Shown here: positions 26,683-35,478 of the stretch, piece by piece | Position numbering within the stretch: position 1 is the stretch's first letter | How the letters are laid out: each line of letters opens with the position of its first letter | NCBI RefSeq assembly: GCF_008254045.1 | Contig: NZ_CP042425.1 | Coordinates: 1,798,001-1,862,000, forward strand | Reading direction: 5' to 3' | Source: Limnoglobus roseus | GTDB taxonomy: Bacteria; Planctomycetota; Planctomycetia; Gemmatales; Gemmataceae | DNA: 64,000 nt | Notes under the pieces: generated by a model | Told to the model about the DNA's origin: nothing | Databases searched by the model: none | The model's input: the letters and a program-made list of their open reading frames with translations, nothing else | Made by a program: the position numbers and the translations under genes

Positions 26683-28692
26683 ATGCCGATCCGGCTAACC
26701 ATCGCGATTTTCCTGATTACTCTCGTCGCCGATTCGGGCCGGGGCCAAACTCCGAAGCCGCCGCTCGACCCGGAACCGAACGCCTTCTACCGCTGGCAGG
26801 TCGGCCTGCGTTGCGCAGAACACCCAATCCTCTCAGACGCCGTGCGGAAGCAACTCGCCCGCGAACTCCGGGCGGCCCTTCACGCGGCCATCACCCCGGC
26901 CGGCGACGTGGAGGTAATCGACTTCACGAAGGGGGCCGACGGCAAAATTCCGTTGCTGAAGGCCTTCGAGGAAAAGGGTTGGGCCGCGCTCGACCCCGAC
27001 CCGGCCCGCGAACTGACGGGCACAAAGACGCACATCCTCACTGTGGACTACCGCGACGGCGTCTTTCACCTCGCCGCCCGGCAACTCGACGGCTTCACCG
27101 GTATCGCCTCGCCGCTGCTCCGCAAGCAGACCACCCGCGCCACTGACATGCTCGGCCGCATCGCGGCGCTCCTGATCGAGCCAGACTTCGGACCCGTCGG
27201 CACGGCCACGCCGGTCGTCGGCGACAACGATCACGTGAAGGTGACGTTCCGCGGAGCCGCAATCTCACCGCCGGCCAAGTGGGTGAAGCCGGGCGACGTG
27301 CTGATGGTATCGGCCGTGCGGGACGTGCTGAAGCCGACCGACCCGAAGAACCCGCTGCCCCGCGACTTCCGCGGCCAACTGCCGACGCTGCGGACCGGCG
27401 TGCCCTACGGCTTCACGCTGCTGAAAGTCGAGGACCGCGTGGACGACACGGGCACGTGCAAGTGCGTGGTCCTCACGCGGTTCAAAGACCCGTTCGGCCG
27501 CGACACGCTCGGCCGCACCGCCCGCGGCCGGACCGGGCTGCGGGTCATGAAACTGGCGACGGTGGAGACCAAGATTCGCCTACGGCTCGTCGGGCCGGAC
27601 GGCACGCCGCACGTCCGCGGCTCGCTCATCACCGTGGCCGGGACCGACCTCGACTTCGCGGCGCAGCCGGGGCCGGACGACGTGCTGAAGTACGAGGCCG
27701 GCGTCTACCGCTCCGGCCGGTCGTTCACGAACGTCGCCTGCGTGCAAGTGGGCGTCGAGGGCGGTCGCGTCGAACTCTTCCCCATCCCGGTGCTGGGCGA
27801 CGACACAGTCCTGCTGCGGTTCGACGTGAAGCCCGAGGACGAGGAACGGGCTTTGTTCGCCCGCGATTGCAACGACTATCTCACGAAGGTTGCCACCCTG
27901 GCGTCGTCGCAACGGGCGCTCTTCGACAAGGTGAACAAGCTGCTCGACCAGAGCAAGAATCGGGACGCCCTCGCCGAAGCCGAGGCCGGCCAACAGCGCA
28001 CGACCGAAGGCCAGAAGGCGCTGGCCGAGGAGTTGAAGCAGTTGCGCGAGAAGCCGCAAGCCGCCGAGGAGGCGTTGAAGAAGATGCTCGACGGCAGCGA
28101 GAAGCAGTTGGCGGCCGTGACCAAGGGCCGGGCGGACCTCGACAACACCATGACGCTGCTCCGCGACGTGGCGAAGAAGTCGGCCGACCCGGCGAAACTC
28201 GAAGTCGAGTTCCGCGCGAAGGAGTTGGCCGAGCGCATCAAGGAACTGACCGCCCGCGGCGACATCCCCGAGGCGCTGGAGTCGTACGACAAACTCATCA
28301 ACCTCCTGCCCGGCCAGCAGGACTTGAAGGACGCCCGCGAGAAGTTGCTGGCCGAGTGGCGGCCGAAGGACGAGGACCACCGCAAGGCCCGCGACGTGAT
28401 GAAGAAGTGGGCGACGCTCAAGACGTTCGACGACTACAAGGAGACGGTCTTCGAACTGAAGCGGGCCGCCGAGTTGATGGCCCGCAAGGCCGACAAGCTC
28501 GGCCTGCGAAAACTGTTGAATACCTTCGACCCCGCCATCGCGGCCCTCGGCAAAATGGTGACCGACGCCGACACCACAACCGAGGACGGGGCGAAGACGG
28601 TGAAAGAGGCTCAGTCCCTCGTCGACCTGATCCGCGAGATCGAGGAGCAGGCCCGCAGAGATCTGAAGAAGTTGGTGGACGAGAAGAAGTAG
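26683..28692 (+). CDS. Secreted coiled-coil protein of unknown function (669 aa)
   Basis: A 669-residue protein with a signal peptide (about 1-22, ending near DSGRG). The first half is mixed alpha/beta with no recognised domain. From about residue 410 it becomes long amphipathic helices rich in Lys, Glu, Ala and Leu (QKALAEELKQLREK, EFRAKELAERIKEL), which predict coiled coils to the C-terminus. GDIPEALESYDKLINLLPGQQDL resembles a single TPR. Its function is unknown. It precedes the DUF58 operon by 45 bp and may belong to it. Confidence 0.7.
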   Translation: MPIRLTIAIFLITLVADSGRGQTPKPPLDPEPNAFYRWQVGLRCAEHPILSDAVRKQLARELRAALHAAITPAGDVEVIDFTKGADGKIPLLKAFEEKGWAALDPDPARELTGTKTHILTVDYRDGVFHLAARQLDGFTGIASPLLRKQTTRATDMLGRIAALLIEPDFGPVGTATPVVGDNDHVKVTFRGAAISPPAKWVKPGDVLMVSAVRDVLKPTDPKNPLPRDFRGQLPTLRTGVPYGFTLLKVEDRVDDTGTCKCVVLTRFKDPFGRDTLGRTARGRTGLRVMKLATVETKIRLRLVGPDGTPHVRGSLITVAGTDLDFAAQPGPDDVLKYEAGVYRSGRSFTNVACVQVGVEGGRVELFPIPVLGDDTVLLRFDVKPEDEERALFARDCNDYLTKVATLASSQRALFDKVNKLLDQSKNRDALAEAEAGQQRTTEGQKALAEELKQLREKPQAAEEALKKMLDGSEKQLAAVTKGRADLDNTMTLLRDVAKKSADPAKLEVEFRAKELAERIKELTARGDIPEALESYDKLINLLPGQQDLKDAREKLLAEWRPKDEDHRKARDVMKKWATLKTFDDYKETVFELKRAAELMARKADKLGLRKLLNTFDPAIAALGKMVTDADTTTEDGAKTVKEAQSLVDLIREIEEQARRDLKKLVDEKK

Positions 28693-28737
28693 CCGGTAGT
28701 GGTCGGCAGTGATCTGCGCACCTTGTAAACCACTTTC

Positions 28738-29625
28738 ATGCTCCCCGCCGACGTGATGCGGCAGATCCGCCGCCTGCAACTGCGTGCCCGCCGGGCCGTC
28801 ACGACCATGCTCGGCGGCGAGTACCACTCCGCGTTCAAGGGGGCCGGCCTGTCGTTCGATGAGGTCCGCGAGTACCAACCCGGCGACGACGTCCGCGGCA
28901 TCGACTGGAACGTGACCGCCCGCATGGGCACGCCGTTCCTTAAGCGGTACGTCGAGGAACGCGAGCTGACGATCATATTGGCCGTGGACGTGTCCGCGTC
29001 GCAGCGGTTCGGGACCGGCGTGCAGCCGAAGCGGGCCGTCGCCGCCGAGATCGCCGCCCTCATCGCTTTCTGTGCCGTCAGCAACAACGATCGCGTCGGT
29101 CTGCTCGCCCTGACCGACCGAGTCGAACAGTACGTGCCGCCGAACAAGGGCACCCGGCACGTCCTCCGGCTGCTCCGCGACGTGCTGTTCTTCGAGCCGA
29201 AGCACAAGGGCACGAGCCTTGCCGCGGGCCTCGACTATCTGAACAAGGCCCAGCGGCGGCGGGCGATCGTGTTCTTCCTCTCAGACTTCTTGACGACCGA
29301 GGACTACGCGGCCGCGTTCCGGCGGGCGGCCCGCAAGCACGACCTCGTGGCCGTCCGCACCGGCGACCCGCGTGAGCAGTCGTGGCCGGCAATGGGCCTC
29401 GTGCAACTGGAAGACGCCGAGACGGGCGAGCAACTGCTGATCGACACCGGCAGTCGGCGGTTCCGCGAAGAGTTTGCCGCGCGAGCGGCCGAACGGCAGG
29501 CGGCGTTCGTGAAACTGACGCGGTCGTCGCAGGTGGACTTGATCGACGTGAGCACCGACGGCAAGCACTTCGACTCGCTCGTGAACTTCTTCCGCCTCCG
29601 CGAACGCCGCCGGAGGGGGCGATGA
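28738..29625 (+). CDS. DUF58 domain protein
   Basis: A 295-residue protein with the DUF58 signature FKGAGLSFDEVREYQPGDD (read in parts: GAGLSFDEVREY, GDDVRGIDWN) and a vWA-like fold with the MIDAS-type DVSASQRFG and a SDFLTTEDY segment. DUF58 proteins are encoded next to MoxR AAA+ ATPases and Bat-type vWA membrane proteins and are thought to help assemble or mature protein complexes in the envelope. No moxR gene is visible just upstream. The following gene fits a Bat-type partner but is separated by a 187-bp inverted repeat. Confidence 0.9.
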   Translation: MLPADVMRQIRRLQLRARRAVTTMLGGEYHSAFKGAGLSFDEVREYQPGDDVRGIDWNVTARMGTPFLKRYVEERELTIILAVDVSASQRFGTGVQPKRAVAAEIAALIAFCAVSNNDRVGLLALTDRVEQYVPPNKGTRHVLRLLRDVLFFEPKHKGTSLAAGLDYLNKAQRRRAIVFFLSDFLTTEDYAAAFRRAARKHDLVAVRTGDPREQSWPAMGLVQLEDAETGEQLLIDTGSRRFREEFAARAAERQAAFVKLTRSSQVDLIDVSTDGKHFDSLVNFFRLRERRRRGR

Positions 29626-29656
29626 ACCGCATTAAAGGCCGCCGGCCGAACTCTGG

Positions 29657-29795
29657 TCCCCTCTCCCCCGGCTTTGAGGGGGAGAGGGTTAGGGTGAGGG
29701 GGCGAACCACCCTGACGTCAATAATCGTCTCCCCAGGCGGGAAGGTCTTCCCCCTCACCCCGGCCCTCTCCCCCTCAAAGCCGGGGGAGAGGGGG
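29657..29795. repeat. Inverted repeat of CCCTCTCCCCC hairpins inserted in the DUF58 operon
   Basis: Two 11-bp-stem hairpins (29659-29688 and 29764-29793) are themselves inverted copies of one another. The arms 29657-29701 and 29751-29795 pair over about 45 bp with few mismatches around a 49-bp centre. The unit looks like a MITE-like or dispersed palindromic element between DUF58 and its partner. A related single hairpin is at 25986-26014. Confidence 0.75.
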
Positions 29796-29812
29796 AAATT
29801 CGGGCGGTCGCC

Positions 29813-30655
29813 ATGAACCCCACGGCCGCCGTGACTCTCGACCGCGACTCGCTGGGGTTGGCCGACACGCTGACGGCCACCCTGCGCGTCGAGGGGCAAG
29901 CCCCACTCGTCGTCACGTTGTCGAAGGAGATCTTGCAATCGGAGTCGGCCGCCGTTTGGGGCGTGAAACCCCTCGGGGCGGCGGTCGTCTCGCCACTCGC
30001 AGACGGCCGGTCGGCGTGGACGCTAAAACTGCGGCTAGACCCGTTCGTGCCGGGCGAGGCGGTGCCTCTCGCGTTCGCGCCGCTGACCGTGAAGGCCGGA
30101 ACGAACCCCGAGACGAGTGTGGACGTGCCGGCGAAGTCGGTGAAGGTTCAGACGGCCATCCGCGACCCGAAGGCGTCGGACGCCCGCGGTCCTACCGGCT
30201 ACTTGGACCCGCCACCCGGCTCACCGCCGCCGTCGGGCGTGCCACCGTACCTCGCGTTCCTCGTCGGTTCCGTCGTCATTCTGATCGCCGCGGTGGTCGT
30301 GCGGCTGCGACGGCGGCCGGCGGCCGTTACCCCGCCCACGCCGGCCGTGCGATTGGAGACGTTGGCCGGGCGGTGGGCGGCAAATGCCGTCGGCGGACGA
30401 GAGTTTGCGGAGGAGTTAGCCGCGATCGTGCGAACGCATCTGGAATCGCGCTTCGCCGTCCCCGCGACGCGGCGGGCCACCGGCGAACTCGGCGACGCGG
30501 CCCCACTCGACCGCTTCAAGGGCGTGCTGGACTGGTGCGACGGTGTGAAGTTCGGCGGCCGCGAACCGGCGGCCGAAGAGTGCGGGGACGTGATGAACCG
30601 AACGCGCGAACTTCTGGCGATTCAGGCCGGGACTTCGTCGTCCTCGTTCTCGTAG
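29813..30655 (+). CDS. Bat-operon-type membrane protein (DUF4381/BatD-like)
   Basis: A 280-residue protein with an extracytoplasmic beta-rich part (about 1-135), a proline-rich hinge, a single membrane helix (LAFLVGSVVILIAAVVV), and a cytoplasmic helical tail with FAEELAAIVRTHLESRF and ATRRATGEL. This layout, following a DUF58 gene, matches the small membrane partner found in MoxR-DUF58-Bat clusters. No N-terminal signal peptide is evident, so orientation is uncertain. Its 3' end overlaps the convergent gene by 34 bp. Confidence 0.65.
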   Translation: MNPTAAVTLDRDSLGLADTLTATLRVEGQAPLVVTLSKEILQSESAAVWGVKPLGAAVVSPLADGRSAWTLKLRLDPFVPGEAVPLAFAPLTVKAGTNPETSVDVPAKSVKVQTAIRDPKASDARGPTGYLDPPPGSPPPSGVPPYLAFLVGSVVILIAAVVVRLRRRPAAVTPPTPAVRLETLAGRWAANAVGGREFAEELAAIVRTHLESRFAVPATRRATGELGDAAPLDRFKGVLDWCDGVKFGGREPAAEECGDVMNRTRELLAIQAGTSSSSFS

Positions 30656-31080
30656 GTCCGCTTCCGGCGACGGCTCGCACTCAGATCCTTCTGCTTCTGG
30701 TCGAAGACGTAGTCGCGGACGCCGATCGGGGCTTCGTGCGGTTTGACTTCCACCTGCTCCCGTCGGACCGAGACGGCCGCGATGCCGGCGGCCAACACTA
30801 CGGCCGTGCCGGAGAGGGCCGGGTCGATCCACCACCACTTCTTCTGAATCTTCTTCGTGTCGACCTGCGGCTGCTTGGACACTAGCGCGTTAATCGCTTC
30901 GGCCGCCCCCGCGGACGTGCCGACGAAGAAGCACATCGGCAACTGGAAGAAGAGCATCACGCCCATGTAGAAGTTCGACGGCGTGCGGATTTCGTAGCCG
31001 GCGTAGTGCAGCCGCTTCGCGAACATCCACCACAGGCCGACGCCGGCGAGTACGACCTGAAATCCCAGGAGACAGACCAT
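30622..31080 (-). CDS. Hypothetical membrane protein (152 aa)
   Basis: A 152-residue protein with three hydrophobic segments (VCLLGFQVVLAGVGLWWMF, FYMGVMLFFQLPMCFF, ALSGTAVVLAAGIAAVSV) and a charged C-terminal tail rich in Lys, Arg and Glu. No family is recognised. It overlaps tail-to-tail by 34 bp with the Bat-type gene and is divergent from the epimerase across 173 bp. Confidence 0.6.
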   Translation of the reverse strand: MVCLLGFQVVLAGVGLWWMFAKRLHYAGYEIRTPSNFYMGVMLFFQLPMCFFVGTSAGAAEAINALVSKQPQVDTKKIQKKWWWIDPALSGTAVVLAAGIAAVSVRREQVEVKPHEAPIGVRDYVFDQKQKDLSASRRRKRTYENEDDEVPA

Positions 31081-31253
31081 CGGCGGAGTTCCGTACAGAA
31101 GGGCGGTTCAGCCGGAACCGTAGTTCACAAAAACGAGGATGACAAACAGGCCCGCGGAACGCCGGCGGGCGGTGGCAGACTTCCCGTAGACAATCCCCCG
31201 GCCCAGCCGTTACCCTGTGACTTTCCCCATTTGCCATTCTCCCGGAGTTGTTC

Positions 31254-32234
31254 ATGGACGAACTCAGCGTGGTCACCGGCGGAGCCGGGTTCATCGGCTC
31301 GCACCTCGTGGACGACCTCGTGCGCCGGGGCAAGCCGGTGCGGGTGTTCGACGACTTCAGCACCGGGTTGGTCGACAACCTCGTCCACCACGGCCGGCGA
31401 ATCGAAATCGTCGAGGGCAGCCTCACCGATCCGGCGGCTGTGGCGAAGGCGATGCACGGCGTCGGCGTGGTCTATCACCTCGGTGCGCTGGCGTCGGTCG
31501 CCCGCAGCGTCGAGTCGCCGCTGGTCAGCCACGCGGCTTGCGCGACCGGCACACTGAACCTCCTCGACGCGGCCCGCAAGGTCGGCGTGCGGCGGGTGGT
31601 CTACGCGGCCAGTTCCAGCGCCTACGGCGGGGCCAGCGGCGAGGGCGGCCAGACCGAAAATCTCCTGCCTGTGGCCAAATCCCCCTACGCGGCGGCGAAG
31701 CTAGCCGGCGAGTTCTACATGCAGGCGTTCGCCGCCACCTACGGCATCGAGACGGTCCGCGTGCGGTTCTTCAACATCTTCGGCCCCCGGCAGCGGAGCG
31801 ACAGCCCGTACAGCGGCGTCATCGCGCTCTTTACGGCGATGATGGCCCGCGGCGAGGCTCCGGCCGTCCACGGCGACGGCTTGCAGTCCCGCGACTTCAC
31901 CTACGTCGGCAACGCCGTCCAGGCACTCGTAAAGGCGGCCGAAGCCGCAGAAGTGTCCGGCAACGTCTACAACGTCGGCACCGGCCGCACCGTGACCGTC
32001 CTGGACCTGATCGCCGGACTGAATGCCATCCTCGGCAAGAATTTGCAGCCGAAATTCGGCCCCGTGCGGGCTGGCGACGTGAAGTTCTCGCGGGCCGACA
32101 TCCGCCGCACGAAGCGAGACCTGGGCTACGAACCGAGCGAGACGTTCGAAGAAGGGCTGCTGAAGACGGTGAAGTGGTATCTCGACGCCGCCCCCAACGA
32201 ACGCCGAACCCGCTTCCAGCGGGAAGCCCAGTAG
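31254..32234 (+). CDS. NAD-dependent sugar-nucleotide epimerase (UDP-glucose 4-epimerase-like)
   Basis: A 326-residue extended SDR. It carries the Rossmann motif TGGAGFIGSHL, the catalytic Ser in SSSAYGG and the YxxxK pair in YAAAKLAGEFY, then RFFNIFGPRQ, VHGDGLQSRDFTYV and YNVGTGRTVTVLDL. The set fits GalE and WbpP-type UDP-sugar 4-epimerases, which feed glycan synthesis. A specific sugar cannot be assigned. ATG 31254 is chosen over TTG 31248 because GGAG precedes it. Confidence 0.9.
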   Translation: MDELSVVTGGAGFIGSHLVDDLVRRGKPVRVFDDFSTGLVDNLVHHGRRIEIVEGSLTDPAAVAKAMHGVGVVYHLGALASVARSVESPLVSHAACATGTLNLLDAARKVGVRRVVYAASSSAYGGASGEGGQTENLLPVAKSPYAAAKLAGEFYMQAFAATYGIETVRVRFFNIFGPRQRSDSPYSGVIALFTAMMARGEAPAVHGDGLQSRDFTYVGNAVQALVKAAEAAEVSGNVYNVGTGRTVTVLDLIAGLNAILGKNLQPKFGPVRAGDVKFSRADIRRTKRDLGYEPSETFEEGLLKTVKWYLDAAPNERRTRFQREAQ

Positions 32235-32392
32235 TTTCAATCTCAGAAATTTTCCGCCCGGCTGAATTCTCTTCAGCTATCGGCGGTAGATTTCAGATCG
32301 GTCCTAGAATCGGGGCCGGAATTCGAGATGAGAAAGTTGCGACCGGCCGACCGCGTGCTATCGATTAGACGGGACACTCCGGCGCAACAACT

Positions 32393-33301
32393 ATGCAACG
32401 ACCCATGATCGAACGGGCTTTAGACACTCTCGTCACCACCCGCAGCGAGCTGTTGCAGTCGGGGGGGAGCGACGCCTGTCTGGTGCACATCTACCCGACC
32501 GGTCCGGCGATGGGCAAACGGTTCCCGCTGGGAATCTCCTCGCTGTACCTTGGTCGGGGCGAAGACAACGACATCCGCATCCAGGACAGTTCCGTTTCCC
32601 GCAAGCACGCCGTCGTCCACCCGGTGAGTGACGGGTTTCAGGTCGAAGACCTCGGCAGCACCAACGGCACGTTCATCAACGACCTGCCCGTCGATCGGCC
32701 GACGACCCTCCGCGACCGCTCGTACCTGCGGGTCGGGAACTGCATTTACAAGTTCCTGACCGGCGGCAACATCGAGGCCGACTACCACGAAGAGATTTAC
32801 CGGCTGACGATCACCGACGGCCTGACGGAGATCAACAACCACCGCTTCCTGATCGACTACCTCGACCGCGAACTCGCCCGGTCGATCCGGCACGAACGGC
32901 CGCTCGCGGTGGTGATGTTCGACCTCGACAAGTTCAAGTCGGTGAACGACACCCACGGCCACCTGTGCGGCGACTACGTGCTGCGCGAACTGAGCCAGCG
33001 GATCAAGAAGTTCGTCCGCCGCGAGGACCTGTTCGCCCGGTACGGCGGGGAAGAGTTCGCCGTCGTCCTGGTGGAAACGGGGATGCCGATGGCGATCGAG
33101 GCGGCCGAGCGCATCCGCCGGACGGTGTACGAAACGCCGTTCCGGTTCGACGGGGCCGTCCTGAACCTGACCGTCAGCCTCGGGGTGGCCAGCACCGCGG
33201 GCGGTGAGCACGGGCTAACGCCGCTGGAATTGCTGCGGCGGGCCGACGCACTTCTCTACCGAGCGAAGCAGGCGGGCCGAAACCGCGCCGTCAGCAGTTG
33301 A
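32393..33301 (+). CDS. FHA-GGDEF diguanylate cyclase
   Basis: A 302-residue cytoplasmic protein with an N-terminal FHA phosphothreonine-binding domain (about 45-115: LGRGEDNDIRI, VSRKHAVV, LGSTNGTFIND) and a C-terminal GGDEF domain (about 135-300) whose active site reads GGEEF, an active variant. FDLDKFKSVNDTHGH holds the metal site. It should make cyclic di-GMP under control of a phosphoprotein partner, probably a Ser/Thr kinase substrate. FHA-GGDEF pairs are frequent in planctomycetes and myxobacteria. Confidence 0.92.
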   Translation: MQRPMIERALDTLVTTRSELLQSGGSDACLVHIYPTGPAMGKRFPLGISSLYLGRGEDNDIRIQDSSVSRKHAVVHPVSDGFQVEDLGSTNGTFINDLPVDRPTTLRDRSYLRVGNCIYKFLTGGNIEADYHEEIYRLTITDGLTEINNHRFLIDYLDRELARSIRHERPLAVVMFDLDKFKSVNDTHGHLCGDYVLRELSQRIKKFVRREDLFARYGGEEFAVVLVETGMPMAIEAAERIRRTVYETPFRFDGAVLNLTVSLGVASTAGGEHGLTPLELLRRADALLYRAKQAGRNRAVSS

Positions 33302-33367
33302 CGAGTTCGCCACAACTCCAACAATACGCCAATCGCACTCGGTACCCCTGGCGGATTGAACCCCCTC

Positions 33368-34360
33368 ATGCGCGCGGCCCTCTTCGACCAGCCCGGCGAC
33401 CCTGCCGAAGTTCTGCACGTTCGCGACATCGAGAAGCCCGTCCCCCGGCGGGGTGAGGTGCTGGTGCGGATGATCGCCAGCCCGGTGAACCCGTCGGACC
33501 TCATGTTCATCCGCGGCGTCTACGGCCTGAAGCCGAAACTCCCCGCGACCCCCGGCTTCGAGGGCGTTGGCGTCGTCGAAGGCACTGGCGGCGGCCTGCT
33601 CGGATTCTTGCGCAAGGGGAAGCGCGTCGCCGTGCTGAACGACGGCCGCGGCAACTGGGGCGAGTACACGGTCACGACCGCCCGGCAGGTGATCCCGGTG
33701 TCCGCCGACATACCGGACGCCCAAGCCGCGACGTTCTTCGTGAACCCGATGACGGCCGTCGCTCTGACGCAAGATGTGCTCGCGATCCCGCCCGGTTCGT
33801 GGCTGCTGCAAACCGCGGCGGCCGGGGCGTTGGGGAAGATGATCGTCCGCCTCGGCCGCAAGTTCGGCTTCCGCACGATCAACATCGTCCGCCGCCCGGA
33901 GCAAGTCGACGAACTGAAAGCCCTCGGGGCCGACGCGGTGTTCACCACGAACGACGATTTGGCCGAGCGAGTGAAGGCCGCGACGGGTGGCGTAGGCGTG
34001 CCGTTCATCGTCGACCCGGTCGGCGGCGAGTTGGCCAGCCGCGTCCTGTCGTGCCTGGCCCCCGGCGGGCGGATGGTCCTCTACGGCTCACTGGCAGACA
34101 AACCGTTGCGCATCGACTCGCGGTCGCTCCTGAGCGGCGGCCAGCGAATCGAGGGCTTCTGGCTGGGCCACTGGGTGAAGCAGCAGCGGGTGTTGCGAAT
34201 GCTGAAGTTGATCCGCCAGGTCCGTTCGCTGATGCGCGAGGGCGTGCTGACGACGGAATCAGTGGAGGAGTTCCCGCTCGACCGCGTGCGGGAGGCCGTC
34301 GCCCGGGCCGCAACACCGGGCAAGGGGGGCAAAGTTCTGTTGCGCCTGTCAGGCCCGTGA
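33368..34360 (+). CDS. MDR-family NAD(P)H quinone/enoyl reductase-like protein
   Basis: A 330-residue medium-chain dehydrogenase/reductase lacking the zinc ligands of alcohol dehydrogenases. ASPVNPSDLMFIRGVYG, PGFEGVGVVEGTG, NPMTAVAL and LLQTAAAGALGKMIVRLG fit the 2-enoyl thioester reductase (MECR) and quinone oxidoreductase branch. It uses NADPH or NADH to reduce an enoyl or quinone group; the substrate is unknown. ATG 33368 begins the conserved domain. It ends 67 bp before tRNA-Lys. Confidence 0.85.
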   Translation: MRAALFDQPGDPAEVLHVRDIEKPVPRRGEVLVRMIASPVNPSDLMFIRGVYGLKPKLPATPGFEGVGVVEGTGGGLLGFLRKGKRVAVLNDGRGNWGEYTVTTARQVIPVSADIPDAQAATFFVNPMTAVALTQDVLAIPPGSWLLQTAAAGALGKMIVRLGRKFGFRTINIVRRPEQVDELKALGADAVFTTNDDLAERVKAATGGVGVPFIVDPVGGELASRVLSCLAPGGRMVLYGSLADKPLRIDSRSLLSGGQRIEGFWLGHWVKQQRVLRMLKLIRQVRSLMREGVLTTESVEEFPLDRVREAVARAATPGKGGKVLLRLSGP

Positions 34361-34427
34361 CGGTAAAAAATCACCCGCCGCGCGAACTCTTGGCAGGGGG
34401 CCGCGTGTCACTAAGTTAGATGGTGTC

Positions 34428-34500
34428 GGAGCCGTAGCTCAGATGGTAGAGCAGCAGACTTTTAATCTGCGGGTCGTGGGTTCGATCCCCACCGGCTTCA
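34428..34500 (+). tRNA. tRNA-Lys (anticodon TTT)
   Basis: A 73-nt cloverleaf: acceptor GGAGCCG with CGGCTTC, D arm with AGCTCAGATGGTAGAGC, anticodon arm CAGA-CTTTTAA-TCTG with anticodon TTT, and T arm GTGGGTTCGATCCCCAC. The discriminator is A and CCA is not encoded. Its 3' half (from 34456) is duplicated at 56667, marking it as the integration site of the downstream element. Confidence 0.96.
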
Positions 34501-34505
34501 CTTGA
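34456..34505 (+). repeat. attL: 50-bp attachment repeat within tRNA-Lys
   Basis: Identical over 50 bp to 56667-56716. It runs from the anticodon stem of tRNA-Lys to five bases beyond its 3' end. The tRNA at this side is complete, as expected when the element supplies the missing 3' half. Confidence 0.93.
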
Positions 34506-34548
34506 AAACAAGGCACTTCGCGACGAACACCGCACTCAGCCCACACTT

Positions 34549-34584
34549 CATTGCAGCACGGTTGCAGCGGTCGGGATCAATCTC
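34549..34584 (+). repeat. Left end repeat, candidate integrase arm site
   Basis: Matches 56519-56554 at 31 of 36 positions in the same orientation. Each copy contains TTGCAGC twice, 11 bp apart. In lambda-type integrases such repeats near both att cores are arm-type binding sites. Confidence 0.6.
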
Positions 34585-34616
34585 GCCGCACCAAACCTTC
34601 TAAGAGGACTCGCACC

Positions 34617-35117
34617 TTGAAAGACTTGGCCGCGGCCAAAGCCAAATTTCTATCCCGCGTCGAGAAGATGGAAGCCGGGGAGTCGGCCCGATTCGTCGCC
34701 CTGCTCGACGCCCTCATCGCGTGGAGCGAGAAGAACGGCCTCACCTACATGCCCACTACCGGCCAGAGCGACGCGCTGAAGTTCAGTCTGCCCGGCTCGA
34801 AGTTGGCTTTCTGGACGGCCACGCCGCGGAAGACCGACGGCGGAAAACTGACGATTCTTGCCGACACCAAATTCCCCGATCCTCTGCGGGCCATAGTTCG
34901 TGACGAGTTGATTCAGATCGAAGGCCGCCCGCCGGCCCGCCCGTCGTGGGAACCGGCCCCGCCTGAGAAGCCGCCCGAGATCGCGTTCATCAAACTCATC
35001 TGGGGGCCGCACCGCGACCGCGTGATCGACTTGATGGGGCGGCTGCTCGTGGCGCTGAAGAATCCCGAGTCCTCGCCGCAGGCGCCAACACCAGCACCAC
35101 CGCCGGTTGAGCCGTAG
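34617..35117 (+). CDS. Hypothetical island protein (166 aa)
   Basis: First gene of the element. I choose TTG 34617 because AGAGGA lies upstream at a good distance and the earlier part of the open frame overlaps the end repeat. The product has a helical start (KDLAAAKAKFLSRVEKM), a central stretch with WTATPRKTDGGKLTILA and a Pro-rich C-terminus (APTPAPPPVEP). No family is recognised and no transmembrane segment is seen. It is followed by a hairpin terminator. Confidence 0.6.
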   Translation: MKDLAAAKAKFLSRVEKMEAGESARFVALLDALIAWSEKNGLTYMPTTGQSDALKFSLPGSKLAFWTATPRKTDGGKLTILADTKFPDPLRAIVRDELIQIEGRPPARPSWEPAPPEKPPEIAFIKLIWGPHRDRVIDLMGRLLVALKNPESSPQAPTPAPPPVEP

Positions 35118-35139
35118 GCCGGCCGCAAAGAGGTGCCGT

Positions 35140-35182
35140 CGCCCCCGACTGTTTCCGCAACAAGCATCTGCGGTCGGGGGCG
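35140..35182 (+). terminator. Hairpin after the first island gene, in a 361-bp gap without genes
   Basis: CGCCCCCGAC at 35140-35149 pairs exactly with GTCGGGGGCG at 35173-35182 around a 23-nt loop, 22 bp after the stop. No T tract follows. The rest of 35118-35478 has only short open frames of unlikely composition and no gene that I would defend. Confidence 0.5.
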
Positions 35183-35478
35183 CGATTCACAGACAGGGCC
35201 TGTTCTCCCTCCTGTGAAGCCAGCGAACAATTCTACCCCTGACCCACGGCGATGGCGCGATATCCTGCACCTGCCGCCCGCCCGCGGTCCCGACGACGGG
35301 GTTCGGCCAACCTACTCCCGGCCGCAGTCGTGGTACGCGGCGAGTGCCTGCCCAGCAATGTCTCGGGCTAACCGCCGCAGTCCGCGCCCGGCAACCAATC
35401 TGATCCGGGCGAGCGGGCCGCGAACTTGTGGGTTGGCCGGCGTCACCGGCGAACCCTCGCGACACACCCCTCTGAGGG

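Noticed and set aside
28738..30655. Full MoxR-DUF58-Bat operon
   Set aside because: No moxR ATPase gene or vWA BatA/BatB gene lies next to DUF58 in this window.
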